DNA of 64,000 bases, taken from NCBI RefSeq assembly GCF_000025725.1, contig NC_013943.1:1550001-1614000 (forward strand). Direction: 5' to 3'. The position numbers and the translations under genes are program-made. Shown here piece after piece: positions 17,090-25,211 of the stretch (positions are counted from its first letter, which is position 1; each line of letters opens with the position of its first letter). Source of the DNA: Denitrovibrio acetiphilus DSM 12809. Lineage in GTDB: Bacteria; Chrysiogenota; Deferribacteres; Deferribacterales; Geovibrionaceae. The notes under the pieces are model-generated. The model did no database searches. It saw nothing but the letters and a program-made list of their open reading frames with translations, and had not been told where the DNA came from.

Positions 17090-17995
17090 ATGATAAACAC
17101 AGTAATTGCGAACATGATGCCTTTTATGCCCAAAAGCTTTGTACGCTTTTTTGCCAAGCGTTATGTCGCCGGCGGTCTGGCAGAGGATGCTTTCCTGCTG
17201 ACCAGAGAACTGAACGACATGGGAGCTGTAACAACGATCGACCTACTCGGAGAATTTAACGAAGATCCGGCAAAGGCAAGAGCTACAGTAGATATGTATA
17301 AGCATGTGCTTGATTCTATTAAAGAACAGAATCTCGACGGCAACATCTCTATCAAACCCACGGCTCTCGGTGCTCTCGTCAGCATGGAATTCTGTACTGA
17401 AAACATCACGGAGCTCGTAAAGTATGCCCACGAAAAAAACATTTTTGTGCGCATAGATATGGAAAACAATCCATACACAGACTACACCATTGACCTGTAC
17501 CTGAAGCTTGATGCAGAAATGCCCGGAAGCTGCGGAACTGTTATTCAGTCCTGCATGAGAAGAACACTCGACGACTTAAAGCATATCACCAGCACATCCT
17601 CAAAAGCTAATATCCGCCTCTGTAAAGGAATTTACAAAGAGCCTTCCGATGTTGCTTTTCAGGGGAGAAAAGAAGTTCAGGAAAACTTTATGTCAGCCCT
17701 CGACCTGCTCTTTTCGAAAAAGGCCTATGTCGGCATAGCAACCCATGACGATGTATTGATCAATGGAGCTTACGACCTGCTTAAAAAACATAATCTTAAA
17801 AAAGAAGAGTATGAATTCCAGATGCTTCTGGGAGTGAGATCTGAGCTTCGCAAAAGACTTCTCGCTGAAGGGCACACTCTTCGTGTCTATGCACCATTTG
17901 GCGAAGACTGGATACCCTACAGCATAAGAAGGCTTCAGGAAAACCCGGCTATCGTTGGTTCAGCCATAAAAGGTTTTCTCACAGGCGGAAGATAA
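17090..17995 (+). CDS. Proline dehydrogenase, monofunctional
   Basis: This 301-aa FAD enzyme oxidises L-proline to Δ1-pyrroline-5-carboxylate (P5C) and passes electrons to the quinone pool. It folds as a TIM barrel: NISIKPTALG and FVRIDMEN in the middle, RLCKGIYKEP (substrate/FAD region), and VGIATHDD. The C-terminal YAPFGEDWIPYSIRRLQENP holds the two conserved arginines that bind proline carboxylate. It is the short bacterial type, not fused as in PutA. P5C dehydrogenase follows after 32 bases. Confidence 0.93.
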   Translation: MINTVIANMMPFMPKSFVRFFAKRYVAGGLAEDAFLLTRELNDMGAVTTIDLLGEFNEDPAKARATVDMYKHVLDSIKEQNLDGNISIKPTALGALVSMEFCTENITELVKYAHEKNIFVRIDMENNPYTDYTIDLYLKLDAEMPGSCGTVIQSCMRRTLDDLKHITSTSSKANIRLCKGIYKEPSDVAFQGRKEVQENFMSALDLLFSKKAYVGIATHDDVLINGAYDLLKKHNLKKEEYEFQMLLGVRSELRKRLLAEGHTLRVYAPFGEDWIPYSIRRLQENPAIVGSAIKGFLTGGR

Positions 17996-18027
17996 TCAAC
18001 TACTTATATTAATCAAAGGAGATAATA

Positions 18028-19662
18028 ATGAATAATAGCGTTTTCAACGTACCACATCCTTCAAACGAACCGGTTCTTGAGTACCGCGAAGGGAGCAAAG
18101 AGAAGAAAGAACTCAAAGCAGCCCTTAAAGAACTCTCAGAACAGTATATAGAAATACCTGTAATCATCGGCGGTAAAGAGATCAAAAGCGGCAACACTGT
18201 TGAAATAACAGCACCTTTCGATCATTCTATTAAGCTTGGTAAATTCCACCAGGCAGGCCCAAAAGAGATCCAGCTTGCCATTGATACAGCTATGGAAGCC
18301 AGAAAAGCATGGAGTAAGATGCCATGGTTCCACAGAGCAGGTATATTTCTTAAAGTTGCAGAGCTCATCAGTACAAAATACCGTGCTCAGATGAACGCAG
18401 CAACAATGCTTTCAATAGGTAAAACTGCTGTACAGGCAGAAATCGACTCCGCATGTGAGCTTATCGACTTTCTCCGTTTCAACACTTACTTTATGCAGCA
18501 GATTTATTCTGAGCAGCCTATGCTTAACTCAAAAGGGATGTGGAACAGTCTCCAATACCGCCCCCTTGAAGGTTTTGTACTTGCTGTAACACCTTTTAAT
18601 TTCACAGCTATTTCAGGCAACCTCCCTACAGCTCCCGCTATGATGGGAAATGTCTGTATATGGAAACCATCAACTGACGCTGTTTATGTACCTTATCTTC
18701 TTATGAAAATATTCAAAGAAGCAGGAATGCCGGACGGTATTATAAACCTTATCCCATGTAAGTCTTCTGACCTTTCAAACATCGCATTCTCAAGCAGAGA
18801 TTTCGGAGGTATTCACTTTACTGGGAGTACAAAAGTCTTCAAAACTATCTGGGAAACAATCGGCAAAAACATTTGGGACTACAAGTCTTATCCACGCATT
18901 GTCGGAGAAACAGGCGGTAAGGACTATATCTTTGCACATAACACAGCAGACATCGAACAGCTTGTGGCTGCTTCCGTCAGAGGTTCCTTCGAATATCAGG
19001 GGCAGAAATGTTCCGCTGCTTCACGCGCATATATCCCTATGTCTATGAAAGATGAATACATGAAACGCATGAAAGAAGTTATAGGAACTATCAAAATGGG
19101 TTCCCCTTTCGACTTCACAAACTTCATGACAGCATGTGTGTCTAAGAAAGCTTTCAAAGATATAACAAGCTACATAGACTTCGCTAAAGATGCAAAAGAT
19201 GCAGAAGTTGCAATAGGCGGCGGTTATGACGACTCTAAAGGCTGGTTCATTGAGCCTACTGTTATCACAACACAAAACCTTGAGTTCAAAACATTCAAAG
19301 AAGAGATCTTTGGGCCTGTCCTTACAGTAACTTTCTATGAAGACGCTAAATGCGATGAATACCTCGAGTACTGTAACTCAGGTAATGAATACGCACTCAC
19401 CGGCGCAATATTCTCCAGTGAGAGAGAGTTTATCGCCAAAGCTCTTGAAGTGCTTGAAGATTCCGCAGGTAACTTCTATATCAACGACAAGCCTACAGGA
19501 GCAGTTGTTGGTCAGCAGCCTTTCGGCGGCGGCAGGGGTTCCGGTACAAACGACAAAGCAGGAAGTTACCTCAACCTTATTCGCTGGGTTAACACACGAA
19601 CAATAAAAGAAAATTTCGTCCCACCAGTTTCCATTGAGTATCCTCACATGGAGGCTGAATAG
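18028..19662 (+). CDS. 1-pyrroline-5-carboxylate (glutamate semialdehyde) dehydrogenase
   Basis: This 544-aa aldehyde dehydrogenase converts glutamate-γ-semialdehyde, the open form of P5C, to glutamate with NAD+. Motifs seen: VTPFNFTAISGN (Asn of the oxyanion hole), GSTKVF at the Rossmann loop, GETGGKDYIF with the general-base Glu, and YQGQKCSAASRAYIP with the catalytic Cys. The length and FNFTAISGNLPTAPA segment match the eukaryote/Bacteroidetes-like P5CDH type. AAAGGAG precedes the ATG. It can accept P5C from both proline dehydrogenase and the HypD-like enzyme downstream. Confidence 0.94.
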   Translation: MNNSVFNVPHPSNEPVLEYREGSKEKKELKAALKELSEQYIEIPVIIGGKEIKSGNTVEITAPFDHSIKLGKFHQAGPKEIQLAIDTAMEARKAWSKMPWFHRAGIFLKVAELISTKYRAQMNAATMLSIGKTAVQAEIDSACELIDFLRFNTYFMQQIYSEQPMLNSKGMWNSLQYRPLEGFVLAVTPFNFTAISGNLPTAPAMMGNVCIWKPSTDAVYVPYLLMKIFKEAGMPDGIINLIPCKSSDLSNIAFSSRDFGGIHFTGSTKVFKTIWETIGKNIWDYKSYPRIVGETGGKDYIFAHNTADIEQLVAASVRGSFEYQGQKCSAASRAYIPMSMKDEYMKRMKEVIGTIKMGSPFDFTNFMTACVSKKAFKDITSYIDFAKDAKDAEVAIGGGYDDSKGWFIEPTVITTQNLEFKTFKEEIFGPVLTVTFYEDAKCDEYLEYCNSGNEYALTGAIFSSEREFIAKALEVLEDSAGNFYINDKPTGAVVGQQPFGGGRGSGTNDKAGSYLNLIRWVNTRTIKENFVPPVSIEYPHMEAE

Positions 19663-19715
19663 GCTAATTGTTTGATAAAGTGCGGAAATTGTAGTAAAGT
19701 TTAACTCTGCTTCAA

Positions 19716-19751
19716 TGACAATTTTGTCAAAAAACCGTGCAAAACTATAAA
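19716..19751 (+). promoter_or_regulatory. Internal promoter before livK with palindrome at -35
   Basis: TTGTCA (19724-19729), 16 bases, TATAAA (19746-19751). The -35 is half of the palindrome TGACAATTTTGTCA (6-bp arms, 19716-19729). This would let the transporter genes be expressed apart from the upstream catabolic genes. Confidence 0.55.
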
Positions 19752-19774
19752 CACGGAAAAATCTGGAGGGATTT

Positions 19775-20902
19775 ATGAAGAAACTTTTTACCTTGTCACT
19801 CGCGGTTCTGGTATCTGCACTCTTTGCAGCTACAGCATTTGCGGCTGACACAATCAAAGTCGGTGTTCAGGCTCCGACAACCGGACAGTATGCTAACGAA
19901 GGTCAAGGTATCGACAACGCTACCAGACTTATGGTTGAGCAGTATAATGCCAAAGGTGGACTCCTCGGCAAGAAACTCGAAGTTTTCACTTGTGATGACG
20001 AAGGTCAGGCAATGAAAGCTGCAATTTGTGCCAAAGAGCTCGTTAACAAAGGCGTTATTATGGTTATAGGCTCTTACACATCTTCTGCTGCTGAAGCTGC
20101 ACAAAAAACATACTACCGTGCAGGCGTTCTTCAGACTACAGACGGTACAAGCGACTCTCTTGTTAAAAATGGTTACTGGACATTCTTCAGAAACTCTAAC
20201 CCTAACTCTGCGAATGCTCAATTTACAGCAGAATATATGGTTAACGTTGCAAAATTTAAGCGAATTGCCATAGTTTCCGACTACTCCAGCTACGCTCAGG
20301 GTCTTGCTGACGCAGTAACAAAAGAGATCAAAGCTGTTAACGGTAATATCGTTTACGAAGGCAAAATCAAAGCCGGCAGCCAGAACTTTACACCTGTACT
20401 CACAAAAGTTAAATCACTTGATCCCGATGTAATCTACTTTTCCGGTTACTATGCTGATGGCGGGCTCCTCCGCGCTCAGCAGAAACAACTCGGCATCGAT
20501 GCAGCTTTCATCGGTGGTGATGCTAACGATAACGTGGACTTCCGCAAACTGGCTGGCGGAGCTGCTGAAGGTGCAATGATCGTAAACGTTCCTACACCTG
20601 ACATGCTTCCATACGACCTAGCCAAAAATTTCCTCGCTGACTACCGTGCTAAATTCGGTAAAGATATACCATCTATATGGGCTCTTCTTAACGCTGACGG
20701 TCTGCTTGCATTCCTTACAGCTATCGAGAAAACTGGCACAACAGACACCAAAAAGCTTTCTGAATGGCTCCACAGCAATGAGCTGAATGGTATGTCCGGC
20801 AAGCTTAAATGGGATGACAAAGGCGAGCGTGTAGGCTCTGCCTTCATGGTATACAAAATAACTGCTGACGGCAGCTATGATGTAGCCTACCCAAAACAGT
20901 AA
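19775..20902 (+). CDS. ABC amino-acid transporter, periplasmic binding protein (LivK/LivJ type)
   Basis: This 375-aa type-I solute-binding protein has a clear signal peptide (KKLFTLSLAVLVSALFAATAFA, cleavage before ADTIKVG). It contains the Leu/Ile/Val-binding fold with GVQAPTTGQYANEGQGI near the start and FSGYYADGGLLRAQQKQLG later. The family binds branched-chain amino acids but also many others. Sitting between P5C dehydrogenase and hypD, proline, hydroxyproline or peptides rich in them are plausible ligands; that is inference. TGGAGGG precedes the ATG. A terminator-like hairpin follows, which would give more binding protein than membrane parts. Confidence 0.92.
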   Translation: MKKLFTLSLAVLVSALFAATAFAADTIKVGVQAPTTGQYANEGQGIDNATRLMVEQYNAKGGLLGKKLEVFTCDDEGQAMKAAICAKELVNKGVIMVIGSYTSSAAEAAQKTYYRAGVLQTTDGTSDSLVKNGYWTFFRNSNPNSANAQFTAEYMVNVAKFKRIAIVSDYSSYAQGLADAVTKEIKAVNGNIVYEGKIKAGSQNFTPVLTKVKSLDPDVIYFSGYYADGGLLRAQQKQLGIDAAFIGGDANDNVDFRKLAGGAAEGAMIVNVPTPDMLPYDLAKNFLADYRAKFGKDIPSIWALLNADGLLAFLTAIEKTGTTDTKKLSEWLHSNELNGMSGKLKWDDKGERVGSAFMVYKITADGSYDVAYPKQ

Positions 20903-20921
20903 ATAAAGTATCTTTCTTTCG

Positions 20922-20953
20922 GGGGCGGGCTGAAACCGCCTGCCCCTTTGTTT
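20922..20953 (+). terminator. Attenuator hairpin between livK and livH
   Basis: GGGGCGGGC (20922-20930) pairs with GCCTGCCCC (20938-20946) with one G-U, then a U-rich tract TTTGTTTCTT. It stands inside the transporter operon, so partial read-through is expected. Confidence 0.7.
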
Positions 20954-20975
20954 CTTCTCTCAAGCTGAAGATTAT

Positions 20976-21027
20976 CGTCATTCTGGGCGCAACGAAGACA
21001 ATACCCTTCTCTGCACTTAGGGTGACG
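20976..21027. repeat. Degenerate REP-like extragenic repeat
   Basis: CGTCATTCTGGGCGCAACGAAG … TTAGGGTGACG resembles the widespread extragenic element that begins GTCATTCTGAG and ends GGGTGACG, with terminal CGTCA/TGACG pairing. Only one copy is seen in this window. Confidence 0.4.
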
Positions 21028-21050
21028 AAAAAAATGAAAAGGAAAACTAT

Positions 21051-21956
21051 ATGGATATCTTACTGCAACAGATAGTTAACGGCTTAACCATCGGCAGTAT
21101 CTATGCCCTTGTGGCTCTTGGATACACAATGGTTTACGGCGTTATGAAGCTCATCAACTTTGCTCATGGTGACCTTGTAGCTCTGTCTGCGTACATCGGA
21201 CTTGTCTTTTATACGCAAATGGCTGCGGGGGGAGCAATGCCACAGGCACTCACCATTGTACTCGTTTTTCTGCTCACTGCGATAGTGGTGGCAATATTCG
21301 GGGTTCTTTTGGAAAGAATTGCTTACCGTCCGCTCAGGAATGCTCCGAGGCTCTCTGCTGTGGTATCAGCACTTGGTGCATCCATGATGATACAGAACGG
21401 TATCATGCTCGTATGGGGACCAAACATCCTCATCTTCCCTTCTGACATCCTTCCTGCAACAAGCTGGAATATTTATGGTGTCACAATTACCTTTGTTCAG
21501 GCAGCAATGATCATAATCACTATTATGCTTATGCTCGCTCTGACACTGTTCATAAACTTTACCAAAATGGGGACAGCCATCAGAGCCAGCGCCATCAATC
21601 AGGACGCTGCAAAGCTGATGGGGATAAATGTAAACTTTATTATCATCATCATCTTTGTACTCGGCTCTATGCTCGGAGCTGTGGGTGGTCTCTTCATCGG
21701 TATGTACTATAGAGGGATCAGCTTTAATCTGGGCTGGACATACGGTATGAGCGCATTTATCGCTGCTATTCTCGGCGGTATCGGTAACATCCCCGGCTCT
21801 ATGGTCGGCGGTTATCTCCTCGGTCTTTTCACAGCGCTGATAGCCGGATATGTCTCTTCTGCATGGGCGGAAGCGTTCACCTATATACTACTGATAATGA
21901 TATTGATAGTTCGTCCTACCGGTATTCTCGGCGAACGTGTTGCGGAGAAGGTGTAA
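21051..21956 (+). CDS. livH: ABC amino-acid transporter permease LivH
   Basis: This 301-aa inner-membrane permease has about eight hydrophobic segments. Family marks are the N-terminal GLTIGSIYALVALGYTMVYG, MKLINFAHGD and the cytoplasmic coupling region GTAIRASAINQDAAKLMGI. AAAGGAAAA gives a binding site before the ATG. It overlaps livM by one base (TAATG). Confidence 0.94.
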   Translation: MDILLQQIVNGLTIGSIYALVALGYTMVYGVMKLINFAHGDLVALSAYIGLVFYTQMAAGGAMPQALTIVLVFLLTAIVVAIFGVLLERIAYRPLRNAPRLSAVVSALGASMMIQNGIMLVWGPNILIFPSDILPATSWNIYGVTITFVQAAMIIITIMLMLALTLFINFTKMGTAIRASAINQDAAKLMGINVNFIIIIIFVLGSMLGAVGGLFIGMYYRGISFNLGWTYGMSAFIAAILGGIGNIPGSMVGGYLLGLFTALIAGYVSSAWAEAFTYILLIMILIVRPTGILGERVAEKV

Positions 21957-22903
21957 TGATGAACAGAGCTAAAATCGGATATATAATACTCTTCACCTGC
22001 CTGGCGTTATTCCCTCTTGTGGATAACCCAAGGTGGCTGACAGTTATAACAACCTTCTGCATTTACTCAGTAGTCGCGCTCAGTGTAGACATTGTTCTCG
22101 GACGTGCAGGCATGTTTGATATGGGGCACGCTTTGTTTTTCGGACTGGGGGCATACATAACAGCTATTTTAAATGTCCATTTCGGATATAACGTGCTGGT
22201 AGCAATACCCTTTGTGATCATTATCCCTGCAATAATCGCAATAGTGATATCAAGCCCTATTGTGCACCTTAGAGGTGACTACCTGCTGGTGGCTACGGTG
22301 GGGATGAACATTGTTTTTGAACAGGCTCTGAAAAACAACCTGTTCGGCTTAACAGGCGGACCTAACGGGATATTCGGGGTGAATGCTGAGGTATTCGGAT
22401 TTTTCCTTGATGAGCCTCTTCCAATTTACTACATCGCTTTTGCTTTGCTGCTCTTTACCCTGCTGATAATACGCAATCTTGAAAAAAGCAAAGTCGGAAG
22501 GGCCCTCCACTATGTTCAGGAAGATTCACTCGCATCAGAAAGCATTGGCATAAACGCACGCTTTTACAGAGTTTTTGCCTTTTCTCTCGGAGCTGCAATA
22601 GCAGGTCTTGCCGGATTTGTATTCTCTATACAATATGCAGCGGTCAGCCCCGAGGCTTTCAACTTTATGACCTCTGTCATTTTCTTTGCCATCGTCCTTG
22701 TGGGCGGAAAGGCTTCTATCCCCGGAATACTCGCAGGTACATTCATAATGTTCGTTCTGCCGGAAGTATTCAGAGAATTCGCAACAGCCAGATACTTTGT
22801 TTTTGGTTTTGCCATGATATTGTCTATGATACTTCGTCCTGAAGGTATGTTCCCTGCTAAATACGGCAAACTGCCGAAATATGTTACGGAGGAGAAAGCA
22901 TGA
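21956..22903 (+). CDS. livM: ABC amino-acid transporter permease LivM
   Basis: This 315-aa permease is a partner of LivH. Segments seen: SVDIVLGRAGMFDMGHALFFGLGAY, LRGDYLLVATVGM, and SKVGRALHYVQEDSLASESIGI, the EAA-like loop that meets the ATPases. The ATG at 21956 overlaps the livH stop; a second ATG follows at 21959. A longer reading from 21863 lies inside livH and is rejected. It overlaps livG by ATGA. Confidence 0.94.
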   Translation: MMNRAKIGYIILFTCLALFPLVDNPRWLTVITTFCIYSVVALSVDIVLGRAGMFDMGHALFFGLGAYITAILNVHFGYNVLVAIPFVIIIPAIIAIVISSPIVHLRGDYLLVATVGMNIVFEQALKNNLFGLTGGPNGIFGVNAEVFGFFLDEPLPIYYIAFALLLFTLLIIRNLEKSKVGRALHYVQEDSLASESIGINARFYRVFAFSLGAAIAGLAGFVFSIQYAAVSPEAFNFMTSVIFFAIVLVGGKASIPGILAGTFIMFVLPEVFREFATARYFVFGFAMILSMILRPEGMFPAKYGKLPKYVTEEKA

Positions 22904-23679
22904 GCCTTCTACTTGAACTTAAAGACGTAACAAAAGTATTCGGCGGCGTTGTCGCCATGGACTCCCTCTCCTTTAAAGTTGACGAGGGGCAGATTTACGG
23001 TGTAATCGGACCTAACGGTGCAGGAAAAACAACAGCTTTCAACTGCATAACAGGTATATATAAACCAGAAAGCGGCTCTATACTCTGGAAAGGACATGAC
23101 ATATCAGGTATGCACCCCTGTGACATATCATCACTCGGTATTGTCAGAACTTTTCAAAACATTCGTCTGTTCGGTAAAATGAGTGTTGCGGAAAATATAA
23201 TCTCCGGTCGCCATCAGAAATCAAAACAAAAATGGTATCAGGGACTTTTCAGCACACCCGCATATAAAAAAGACGAGTATGAAAACTGGATGAAGGTTCG
23301 GGAGATAATGGAATTTCTCGAACTTATGCCTTATGCGAAAACACCTACGAACTCACTTGCATACGGTATCCAGCGCAGAGTGGAGATAGCAAGGGCGCTT
23401 GCCACTGAACCAGAACTTCTTATCCTTGATGAGCCGGCAGCCGGTCTCAACGACAAAGAGACCCTTGAGCTCGTAGATCTTATCTTTAAGATCAGAGAGA
23501 TGGGCATTACTATCCTCCTTATTGAACACGACATGGACATGGTAATGCAGCTGGTTGACTACATCACAGTAATTAACTTCGGTAAAAAAATAAGCGAAGG
23601 GACAACTGAATTTATCCAGAATGACCCTATAGTTATCGAAGCTTATCTGGGAACCGACGACGATGAGGAGGAAGATTAA
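22900..23679 (+). CDS. livG: ABC amino-acid transporter ATPase LivG
   Basis: This 259-aa ATPase has Walker A GPNGAGKTTAFN, Q-loop FQNIRLFGKMS, signature region LAYGIQRRVEIARALA (LSYGxQRR variant), Walker B LLILDEPAAGLN and the switch His in LLIEHDMDMV. It couples ATP hydrolysis to LivHM transport. GGAGG-like AGGAG precedes the ATG inside livM. Confidence 0.95.
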   Translation: MSLLLELKDVTKVFGGVVAMDSLSFKVDEGQIYGVIGPNGAGKTTAFNCITGIYKPESGSILWKGHDISGMHPCDISSLGIVRTFQNIRLFGKMSVAENIISGRHQKSKQKWYQGLFSTPAYKKDEYENWMKVREIMEFLELMPYAKTPTNSLAYGIQRRVEIARALATEPELLILDEPAAGLNDKETLELVDLIFKIREMGITILLIEHDMDMVMQLVDYITVINFGKKISEGTTEFIQNDPIVIEAYLGTDDDEEED

Positions 23680-23680
23680 T

Positions 23681-24397
23681 ATGGCTGAAACACTGCTTGA
23701 AGTAAAAGACCTTGTCGTCAACTATGGAAGTATACAGGCGATAAAAGGCATCAGCTTTGATGTAAAAGAAGGGGAAATAGTTTCCGTACTGGGGGCAAAT
23801 GGTGCGGGAAAAACGACTACACTCCGAACTATAAGCGGACTTATAAAGGCTAAATCAGGAAACATTTTTTATAAAGGAAAGGATCTCACTAAAATGCCCG
23901 CTCATAAAATAGTTCAGGCGGGGATAGCACAGTCACCGGAAGGGCGTCAGGTCTTCGGTACACTGACAGTAGAAGAAAATATGAAACTGGGGGCATACTC
24001 CCAGAAGACAGCGGACAAAGACACACTTGAGTGGATATACGAACTTTTCCCACGTCTTCTGGAGAGGCGTAAACAGCTTGCAGGAACACTATCAGGCGGT
24101 GAACAGCAGATGCTCGCCATATCAAGAGCACTTATGGCACAGCCAAAGCTCCTGCTCCTCGACGAACCTTCACTCGGTATTGCTCCGATACTTGTTAAGA
24201 TGATATTCGCAGCAGTAAAAAAGATATCTTCCCACGGGGTAACTGTACTGCTCGTTGAACAAAATGCCAAAGCTGCTCTGAAACTCGCCGACAGGGGTTA
24301 TGTGCTTGATGTTGGGAATGTAACCATCAAAGGGAGTGCAAAAGAGCTTCTGAGCGACCCTAAAGTTCAGGAAGCATATCTTGGTAAAAAGAGCTAA
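23681..24397 (+). CDS. livF: ABC amino-acid transporter ATPase LivF
   Basis: This 238-aa ATPase is a partner of LivG: Walker A GANGAGKTTTLRT, Q-loop with SPEGRQVFGTL, signature LSGGEQQMLAI, Walker B LLLLDEPSLGIAP and switch His replaced by Gln in LLVEQNAKAAL, normal for LivF. The start is the ATG at 23681 after GAGGAGGA at the end of livG. The activase gene begins 9 bases after its stop. Confidence 0.95.
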   Translation: MAETLLEVKDLVVNYGSIQAIKGISFDVKEGEIVSVLGANGAGKTTTLRTISGLIKAKSGNIFYKGKDLTKMPAHKIVQAGIAQSPEGRQVFGTLTVEENMKLGAYSQKTADKDTLEWIYELFPRLLERRKQLAGTLSGGEQQMLAISRALMAQPKLLLLDEPSLGIAPILVKMIFAAVKKISSHGVTVLLVEQNAKAALKLADRGYVLDVGNVTIKGSAKELLSDPKVQEAYLGKKS

Positions 24398-24406
24398 AAC
24401 GGGCAT

Positions 24407-25207
24407 ATGTGCGTAAATAAAGGGATTATCTTTGACATAAAGCACTACGCTGTTCACGACGGACCAGGAATACGAACAACAGTATTCTTCAAAGGCTGCC
24501 CTCTATCATGTATGTGGTGTCACAACCCTGAAAGCAGGATGCAGGCTCCGCAAACCATAACAAAAGAGCTAAAACTTGACAATACAACCAGAACCACCAA
24601 AGAGACTGTCGGCAAAGAAATGACAGTCTCCGAGGTGATGACGGAGATAAACAAGGATATAATCTTTTTCGAGGAATCCGGTGGAGGAGTCACGTTCTCC
24701 GGTGGAGAAGTTTTCCAACAGGATAAATTTTTGATTTCGCTCCTTGCCGAATGTAAAAAGAGTGATATAAATATATGTGTGGACACAACAGGACATGTCA
24801 GTACAAAAGTGCTGAAAACCGCCGCACCATTAGTTGATACTTTCCTGTATGACATTAAGCTGATGAACGATGATGCACACAAAAAATACTGTGGCGTATC
24901 AAACAAACTAATACTGGCAAATCTCAGGTTTCTACTGGAAAGCGGGGCTGATGTGAGAGTTCGATTTCCTGTGATACCGGGAATAACCGATACAGAGGAA
25001 AATCTTATTCAGATAGCAGATTTTCTTTCTGAGTATAAACAAATCAAAATAGACCTCTTAGCCTATCATAAAATAGGCAGGGATAAGTACCGTAGGCTGG
25101 GAATGGAGTATCATATGGCTGGAGTTCAACAGCCTTCAGCAAAACGTATGCAGCAGATAGCGGACTTCTTTACCAGCAAAGACTTCATAGTGAAAATCGG
25201 AGGATAA
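24407..25207 (+). CDS. Glycyl radical enzyme activase (radical SAM), probable HypD activase
   Basis: This 266-aa radical SAM protein installs the glycyl radical on its partner enzyme using a [4Fe-4S] cluster and S-adenosylmethionine. CPLSCMWC at residues 31-38 is the CX3CX2C cluster motif, preceded by GPGIRTTVFFKGC. GGVTFSGGE is the SAM-binding glycine-rich strand, and VRFPVIPGITD lies further on. Unlike most such activases it has no inserted ferredoxin-like region with extra CX2CX2CX3C clusters, so it is compact like pyruvate formate-lyase activase. It is 4 bases before the HypD-like gene, and the two are surely one unit. It needs a strong electron donor, not encoded here. Confidence 0.92.
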   Translation: MCVNKGIIFDIKHYAVHDGPGIRTTVFFKGCPLSCMWCHNPESRMQAPQTITKELKLDNTTRTTKETVGKEMTVSEVMTEINKDIIFFEESGGGVTFSGGEVFQQDKFLISLLAECKKSDINICVDTTGHVSTKVLKTAAPLVDTFLYDIKLMNDDAHKKYCGVSNKLILANLRFLLESGADVRVRFPVIPGITDTEENLIQIADFLSEYKQIKIDLLAYHKIGRDKYRRLGMEYHMAGVQQPSAKRMQQIADFFTSKDFIVKIGG

Positions 25208-25211
25208 AAAC

